Part shown: positions 57,156-64,000 of the stretch, piece by piece
Layout of the letters: every line of letters starts with the position of its first letter
Position numbering within the stretch: position 1 is the stretch's first letter
Source of the DNA: Lepisosteus oculatus
Taxonomy: Eukaryota > Chordata > Actinopteri > Semionotiformes > Lepisosteidae
Direction of reading: 5' to 3'
NCBI RefSeq assembly: GCF_040954835.1
Contig: NC_090698.1
Location: forward strand, 5,764,501 to 5,828,500
Length of the DNA stretch: 64,000 nucleotides
Position numbers and translations under genes: made by a program
Notes under the pieces: model-generated
What the model was told of the DNA's origin: nothing
The model's input: the letters and a program-made list of their open reading frames with translations, nothing else
Databases searched by the model: none

Positions 57156-58734
57156 AACCTTTTCAGCACAATAAACATCGTGCTGGGCTTCAGTCCCACT
57201 GCTGGCCACATGGGGGCAGCTGTGGTCCATTAACAACCAGCCAGGGACAACAGGAGCCTTGGGCAGAGAGCAGAGACGGAAACTTCATTACCTTCCTGGC
57301 TAATCCCATCTGCCAATGCCCCTGACAGCATGTCAAATCCAGGCACACAGGAGGAATACACATAAGCAGAGGGAGAACTTCCAGGCTCTATCAGAATACT
57401 GCTCAGCCATCAGTGGCACGGATCCTGAAAAGAGCCACATTCTGAAAACATGTGGCTTGTTCCCCACCCCAGCACTCTTTGTGTAAAGAAGTGTGCCCTA
57501 TACTCACGCTGAAACGAGCTGCTTCTTTCCCCTCTGACCCCTTAAGGTGGGGCTGCACATTGTTGGTGGTGGAGAGGAGACCCCCATTACCTGTAAAGCG
57601 GTTTGAGTGGAGTGTCCAGAAAAGTGCTATATAAGTGTAAGCAATTATTATTATTATTATTATTATTATTAAAGAAGACTGGGATTCACAACAGGAGATT
57701 CACGCACAGTCCTGTGTGTGAGTAGGCACACAACATTAATAGCAGCTAGGCAGGATCAATCATCAATGTACTGTCCATATGCACAATTCCATGAAGACTT
57801 GACAGTCTGTCCCCACGTAAACTCTTCTTCCAAAACGTCAATCACTTCCCTATTATACTATTAAACTGCAAGTGCCAAAGGAATCCATTGTCACTCTGTT
57901 ATACTGGAGACTGAACTCGTTGGTTCAGCCCTGGAGTCAGTGGGCCTCACCCACAGTGTGCTGTCTCTCTCAGTCTTTCGGTGGGGGTGGGGGGGAGGGG
58001 TGATTGAGGATCGGGGGAGGGTTCAGAGCTGGGAGGTCGTGACCCCAGTGACTGGAGGGGGTGCCCCGCTCATCAATCACACAGTGGCATTGCTGGGCAG
58101 CAGAGGGCTCCTCCCCCTCGGGGAAACAGATGGTCCTGGGGCAGGACTGCATGCACACACACACACTCTCACATCTTCTCTTCCTGCCCTGATGACCCCC
58201 CCCATGCCTATTTGTCACCGACGGGGCCCGATACTTGACATTTACTGCTCTCTACTCCACTGCAATGAAGCTCCACAAAGGCTGAGTCAGACGCACAACC
58301 AGTAGAGCTGGCACTGTGACAGTCCACTGACAATGGCTTTGGAAGAACGTTAAAAAACTCCACCTGTCTGAGTTTCCTGGGTGAGCCTCAGGAACTCCTA
58401 TCCCAGTGAGGTCATCTGGCTTTCAGATACAGAAGGGTACTCACACTCCCATCTCCTCTCTGCGCTGCGTCCTGCTGTCTTAGTATTTGTTCTCTGCCCA
58501 TGTCTTTCCTTCCATCCCTCACCTGCCCTCCTTCTCTCCTCTCAAATTTGGCAGTGTATACCCTCTCTCCTCTCCCTCTATAGAGTTACCCTCTCCTCTC
58601 AAAGTCAAATTCAACCAGCCTTAGTTGCAAATTACATTGCTGCTAAAGCATATACAATCAGTATAACACCTACATACATGTATAATCCAAATACATCATA
58701 GAACATTTACATACAACACATAGAGCATTATTGA
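57156..58734. other. Intergenic with short repeat fragments
   Basis: It holds a reversed TTTACACAAAG-family fragment (57450-57540) and a SINE3 3' fragment with a TTA microsatellite (57545-57670). The rest (57700-58730) shows no supported gene; 58490-58610 is CT-rich. Confidence 0.5.
57545..57670 (+). mobile_element. SINE3-type SINE, 3' fragment with TTA microsatellite
   Basis: GGTGGGGCTGCACATTG, TTTGAGTGGAGTGTCCAGAA, AGTGCTATATAAGTGTAAGC followed by (ATT)n. Confidence 0.85.
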
Positions 58735-59990
58735 CAGACAGGCTCACTGTTCCTCAGGCTGTGACAGGAGATCACATACTGGGCTGCCAGTTCAACTGAG
58801 TTCCCTCCTCCCTCTCCCAGTAGGATTGGGACCCGTTATGATTCTGGCAGGTGTGGAAACGCTGGGATTAGATTTGTAAATTTAGGGTAGAATGTTTCTG
58901 TAATCCCAGAGTATCTGTCACAGTGCAGTAGGAAGTGCACCTCAGTCTCTATTTCTCCCCGCTGGCAGTGGGAGCACAGCCTGTCCTCTCTGGGCAGCCA
59001 GGTCTGCCTGTGTCACCCAGTTTCTATGACCAGGCTGTGGTCACTGAGCCTGTACTTCGTCAAAGTCTGTTTCACCTTGCTGTTTGATCAGATATTCAGA
59101 TAGCGTGTATTGTCTGTTAGGGATCTGTAGCATTCCAGTTGTGTTTGTGTGTGCGTCCCAGTGGTAGTGTATTTTGATTTGTGTTTTTGGTGCTGTGCTG
59201 TCCTGAAGCTGATTGGTGTCAGTGAGCCTCAGGACATTCTGGCTGAGGGGGCTCTTCTCAAGGCTCAATAGGGCTTTGTGGTGGTACAAATTCTATTCAC
59301 TGTTTCTCAGGTATACCCAGCATTTTATTACTCTCTTTTGTATGCTGATAAGTTCCTCTGTGCACGCATCGTTAGGTGTTTCTCTCTTCACATGGAGAAT
59401 GTTTTTACAGAACGCCGAGTGCAGAGTTTCTGTAGGGTGTTTGTTCCATTTAATGTAATCCTGTTCTGAGTGTGGACCCACACTTCACTGCCATATAGAG
59501 CAATGGGTTGGATTACACTTTCAAATATTTATAGCCAAATATTTAGATTTATGGGGGGATGATATTGTAGAGCCTCCTTCTAATGGCATAGAAAGCTCTG
59601 TGTGTCTTCTCCTCCAGTGACTTTACTGCCAGGTCAAAACTGATTGTCAGTCCAAGGTGTAGTTGGCTGTGTGTCCCAATGTGTTGTTTTTGAGTGTGAA
59701 TTTGTACCTGTTCCCCTGCGGTCTGGCTCTCTTCTGGAAAACCATGACTCTGGTCTTGTCCAGATTGACTGTCAGCACCCAGGACTGACAGGACTGCTCC
59801 AGCAGGGCCAGGTTCTGCTGCAGCCCCTGTTCTGGGTCCAGATGGGCTGGCAGTACCCCAGTCTAACAGTATGGCTCCAGTACTGTCCTGTGGGCAACAG
59901 CAGCATCAGGTCATCAGCGCAGAGCAGGAACTTTGTGGTGCGAGACCAGGCAGTGCAGAGTGTTCCAACATCTTTCCCCTCTCCCTCTCG
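58735..59990 (-). mobile_element. Decayed non-LTR retrotransposon with reverse transcriptase remnant
   Basis: The minus strand encodes, in broken frames, an RT catalytic box FLLCADDLMLLL (about 59897-59932), a region with SEVWVHTQN, then ISIQKRVIKCWVYLRNSE (59293-59481). A C-terminal Cys/His knuckle CSHCQRGEIETEVHFLLHC lies near 58910-58975. Stops and frameshifts show it is inactive. The clade was not determined; the domain order fits a LINE. Confidence 0.85.
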
Positions 59991-60279
59991 CTGAAGGATA
60001 AGTCGCCTGTCTCCCCGTCTGTTTGGCGTATTGCAGTGATCAACGAGCCACTGGCTGGGAGCTCAGCCATCAATCTTCCGCCCGCGCCATCGGAGATCCG
60101 TGTCCCGCAGTGCCACTGACGGCAGGCCCGAGACAAACGGGCCAAGGGCAGGGGGCAGCACAGGCGCACCTCAGCTCCACGATGGCCACCCGGCCAACGC
60201 TCCTTTCTCGGCCACGGTCAGAGAGGCGGCGGGTCCTGCTCTCGGGAGAGGCAGCTCACCTGGGCTGTGAGCTCAAAGC

Positions 60280-60790
60280 ACCTGTGATACTCCCACTGGC
60301 ACACCTAGACTGGATCACACCGCGAGTCTGGAAACACTGGCACACCTAGACTGGATCGCACTGCAAGTCTGGAAACACTGGCACACCTAGACTGGATCAC
60401 ACTGCTGTGCACTGGGAGTCTGACTGGGAACACTGGCACACCTAGACTGGATCACACTGCTGCACACTGGGAGTCTGATTGGGAACACTGGCACACCTAG
60501 ACTGGATCACACTGCGAGTCTGGAAACACTGGCACACCTAGACTGGATTGCACTGCTGTGCACTGGGAGTCTGGAAACACTGGCACACCTAGACTGGATC
60601 ACACTGCTGTGCACTGGGAGTTTGACTGGGAACACTGGCACACCAAGACTGGATCACACAGCTGTGCACTGGGAGTCTGGAAACACTGGCACACCTAGAC
60701 TGGATCTCAATGCTGTGCACTGGGAGTCTGGAAATACTGGTACACCAAGACTGGATCACACAGCTGTGCACTGGGAGTCTGACACTGTGA
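60280..60790 (+). repeat. Minisatellite, about 50 bp x 10
   Basis: Units contain CTGGAAACACTGGCACACCT, AGACTGGATCACACTGCTGT, GCACTGGGAGT, with a shorter variant lacking the GCACTGGGAGT block. Intergenic. Confidence 0.95.
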
Positions 60791-62160
60791 CTAAATCACA
60801 TTGAGAAACCAAGGTGACCAGTAAAACCTGGAGGAAACAGGTGCTGTGCAATGGCACTGCGATACAGCGTTTACAGTGCTTCCAGCCACTTGTGAATCCT
60901 GCCTGTGTCCCGAAGCCCCTCACAAAGGAGAGAACCATAGAAAAAACTAGCACCAGGATGAGAGGAGAGGGAAAATTCATTGGCATTAAATCACATTTAT
61001 TTACCTTATCCCTCCACCCTCCCCTCCCCTCTCTGGAAGGAAGACAAGCAGATTAAGGAGATGATGGATTCTCCTTCTCTCCCGCTCCCCCTCAATCCAT
61101 CACTTCGATGGCAGTAATCGTTCCGAGGTCCAAGGATAAACAGAGTGCCCATCCATCTCGCTAATAACAACAGTCAGAGGAAGTAATGGCAACCCCCCCG
61201 CCCAGTCTCATCTCAACTCTCAGGAGGATGGGAGAGAGAGGAGGAGTAAGAGTGTAAGAGTGAAAGAGGAGATGAAGAGGAAGAGAGAGAAGAGGGAGAG
61301 AGGGAGGGAGAAGAGGGATAGGAGTGGAGGGACTTGATCTGCATGATTTCAGGAATGCAAACTTAAATATTTAAGAAACTCGTAGAGGTGCAAACCAGCA
61401 CATTCATGTCAAAAACATACGAGGGACACATCTGACTGCTTCTGTCGTCTGTCTCAAATTTCAAACACGGGGATCAGCGTTCAGTGATCCCCCGGGTGAG
61501 CTCTCAGCCATATGCAGTGTCCAGGGTAGGACACACCGGTCAGACACAACCACTGGCACCCCCTGCTACTGGTTCTCTTCGGTAGACATTTCTTTGCACA
61601 ACTGGCCTTTCCTTCCACACTTGTATTTTTAGACATACACCCCTGGTAAACTTAAAGAGGAGATTTAAAGGCTGGGATAATAATGTGATGATATTTACGG
61701 TTCAGACCGGAGAACCTGGTGTCAAGTCCTGCCACAAGCACATCACAGGTACATCACAGACTGTCACTGAACAGACAACTACCACTATATCGACTGTCAC
61801 TGCACAATGTCACTGTACAGACACTGTCACTACAGACTGCCACTGTGTACTGTCACTGTACAGACACTGTCACAACTCAGACTGTCACTCCACAGCACAT
61901 AACATTGCTTCTTGGTTTAGTACCTTTTTGTTTAACTTTCGGGTCCAGTTACAGCGTCTTTTTCCAACAAAGGCAAGATCGTGGTCCAGTAAAATAAATA
62001 ATAATAATAAAATATTATTATTATTTTATTATTATTAATAATAACAGGACAATGCTAAGATTATGATAGTATTCAGATACTGGAGTAGGAAAGCGAGATT
62101 GATGTTAATAATTATTCTCTTTCAGTATGCAGGAGAAAGGGAGGGCAGGATATTAATCAT
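60791..62160. other. Intergenic, purine-rich and AT-repeat tracts
   Basis: A GA-rich tract lies at 61225-61330. A short tandem array of ACTGTCACTGTACAGAC-like units covers 61755-61890. An AAT/ATT microsatellite, partly palindromic, covers 61992-62045. No gene is supported. Confidence 0.6.
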
Positions 62161-62169
62161 CATCATTAT

Positions 62170-64000
62170 TATTTAGCCAGTCCGCGGCCGGACAGCTGTC
62201 CCGCGGAGGTGACGACAGAGGGACGATGTCGCCCCGGGCCGCGCCGCCGTGTGGCAGTGTCAGTGTCAGGGGAGAGAGCGGTCCGCACGCGCTGCGAGAG
62301 ACGGGGACGCCGTGTGTGTGTGTGTGTGCGCGCGCTGAAGAGACCCCCCCCCGCAGGTCTTCAAAGCTCATCGCTCATTTCGCAGTGACAGATTCCATCC
62401 CCGTCGCCTGCTCGTGTTGATGGACAGCGGGAGCGGCCAAAAGGCACGCCGACATCACTCCGCTCCAGCGAGGGGAGGAAGAGTCCCGGTCAGCCCCGGA
62501 CCAGCGCCCGGCCCCGCCCGACACCGAGCACCGCCCGAACCGGACCGAGCCGCAGCTCGGGCCGAGGGGGAGAAGGGGGCATTTCCCCGCCGATCATCCG
62601 ACTGTTCTTCCGCGCATACAGGATGAACACAGCCGGGCGACAACGGCGGCAATAAGCAGAATTCTTCTTCTTCTGGTTATTATTATTAATCTCGGATGGG
62701 AATGGTTCCGGCTATGGTCACCGCCGGACGCGCTGGTCAGGGGGAAACGCGGCTGCTCTGGAGGCGCTATTAGATTCCTCTCTTTGACAGGACTGTCTCG
62801 CCCGCCCGTGAGCGGACCGGACCCCGCTGTACCGAGCTGTGGGGGCCACCGTTTTCCACATTTCCGCCCAGGATCGCTGCGAGCGGCATCGGGACCGCCG
62901 TCTCGGCTCGCCTGTCTGGACACAGGCACCCGGAGCCCGGAGCCCGGAGCGCTGGACTGCGGCTCCGCCGTGCCGTCCGTCCGCCGGGCAGCCGGCTGCA
63001 CTCGCGTTGATGGAGAGCAGGGTAGGTCCCCCGTCTCTCGGCGCCGCGGCCACGGTGAATCCGTCTTCTGTCCTTTCCTCTCAGCCTGCACGTTAACGCG
63101 CGATGCTAGTGGAGGTTCCCGGCTCAGCCTTGAATTTTTCTGTTTTTTTGGGGGGGGAGGTCTGGCCGGTTCTGACTCTTTCGCTTTCCCCTCGTCTCTC
63201 TGACCGACTCGGACCTCTCGCCGCGGCCGAGCCCAGCAGGAGAGCGCCGAGCGCCGGCGTGCGGGAGGACCAGTCCCCGAGTCCGGCCGCGGTACCGGTC
63301 TGGCAGAACCCGGGTCCCGACCCGGACACAGGGCTGGCCCGCTTAAAGCCGCCCGCTGACAAGTTAGCCAGCACGTACCTGTATATAGGTCACGGATTAA
63401 TTCTGATAAACATTATCAGAATAACAAGGAGACGCGAACTTGCAGTGCCGATAGCGGTAGAACACATTGTGAGCAATATCGCGCTGCTTCTTGAAATTAA
63501 AATGAATCACCGTCATTTATCTACGACTAATAAGATGGCTGGTACTGCCCTAGATGTCGAGGTCAAGTTCTGGGGGGGTGATTCTTGGCCACCCCAAGGG
63601 GACTTGGCCGAATTTAGGGTCCCCGTCACTGACACGCGCAGGGAAATTCCACGGAGAGCGTGGGGGAAACGCGGGGAGGGGAGGGAGCGAGAGACGGACT
63701 CGGTATGTAGGTCAACTTTTTTGCTACAGTGAATCCGAGGCGCTCGGCTTGTCGCCCGTCTGCGGGCTGGCGCTGTAAACAGATACTCTAATTAACGCTC
63801 TAATTGCGCTCCGCGCGGGCACAGCTGATCCAGACACCCAGGGCAGCCGCCGAGCTGGGAGCCTGCTGCCCCCGGTCGCGTCGCCGCTCCCCGCTCGGGC
63901 AGCCAGCTGGAGAGTTAGGGGGTCACCGTTCCTACCGGGGTTCGTCTACCGCCGTTGCTGGTACCGCTCAGACTAGGACAGAGAGGCAAACTGGGGGAAA
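62170..64000 (+). promoter_or_regulatory. CpG island, probable promoter and first exon of an unidentified gene
   Basis: Dense CpG sequence runs to the window end. A possible start-codon exon ends at 63021: ATG GAG AGC AGG followed by GTAGGT at 63022. A (GT)n run lies at about 62314-62328. No conserved protein sequence is long enough to name a gene, and the strand is a guess based on that candidate. None of the ORFs here resembles a known protein to me. Confidence 0.45.

Overview
The window is vertebrate nuclear DNA with intron-exon genes, GT-AG introns, CpG-rich promoters, polyadenylation signals and many interspersed repeats. It most resembles a ray-finned fish. The repeats include 5S-rRNA-derived SINE3-type SINEs, tRNA-derived SINEs and L2-like LINEs, and a second SRSF7-type gene sits beside HNRNPL. 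Unduplicated, fairly compact genes suggest a non-teleost such as gar or bowfin, but that is inference. All five identified genes read on the + strand.

Layout: (1) 1-1766, last two coding exons of a Na+/Ca2+ exchanger (slc8a2-like). (2) 1767-9590, gene-poor sequence with SINE fragments. (3) 9600-17451, an SRSF7-type splicing factor with a 5' UTR exon, six coding exons and a predicted 239 aa product. (4) 19760-30904, hnrnpl with a CCAAT-rich promoter, 13 coding exons, four RRMs and a 534 aa product. (5) 31929-43471, ech1 with 10 coding exons, 314 aa, a mitochondrial leader and a C-terminal SKL. (6) 43294-48960, repeats: a tRNA-SINE, a near-perfect 186 bp foldback, a SINE3 copy, and an L2-like LINE carrying a nested SINE. 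(7) 48969-56411, an S28 serine protease of the PRSS16 type with 12 coding exons, 498 aa and an intact Ser/Asp/His triad. (8) 56412-62150, repeats including a decayed LINE with a reverse transcriptase ADD box and minisatellites. (9) 62170-64000, a CpG island that is probably the promoter of an unidentified gene. All exon joins were done by hand, and each complete CDS closes in frame.

SLC8A + SRSF7 + HNRNPL forms the same set as human 2p22 (SLC8A1, SRSF7, HNRNPLL). The window therefore looks like the 19q-type ohnologous block, retaining an SRSF7 copy that mammals lack there.

The best leads concern splicing. HNRNPL intron 4 is a textbook AT-AC U12-type intron with a CA repeat 28 nt inside its 5' end, and CA repeats are the hnRNP L binding motif. 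HNRNPL intron 6 carries about 1 kb of CA-rich sense sequence, in the place where mammalian HNRNPL autoregulates through a poison exon. In the neighbouring ech1, a 2.7 kb minisatellite has copied the exon 9 end plus its 5' splice site about 45 times, each unit flanked by CA tracts, just before the exon encoding the SKL signal.
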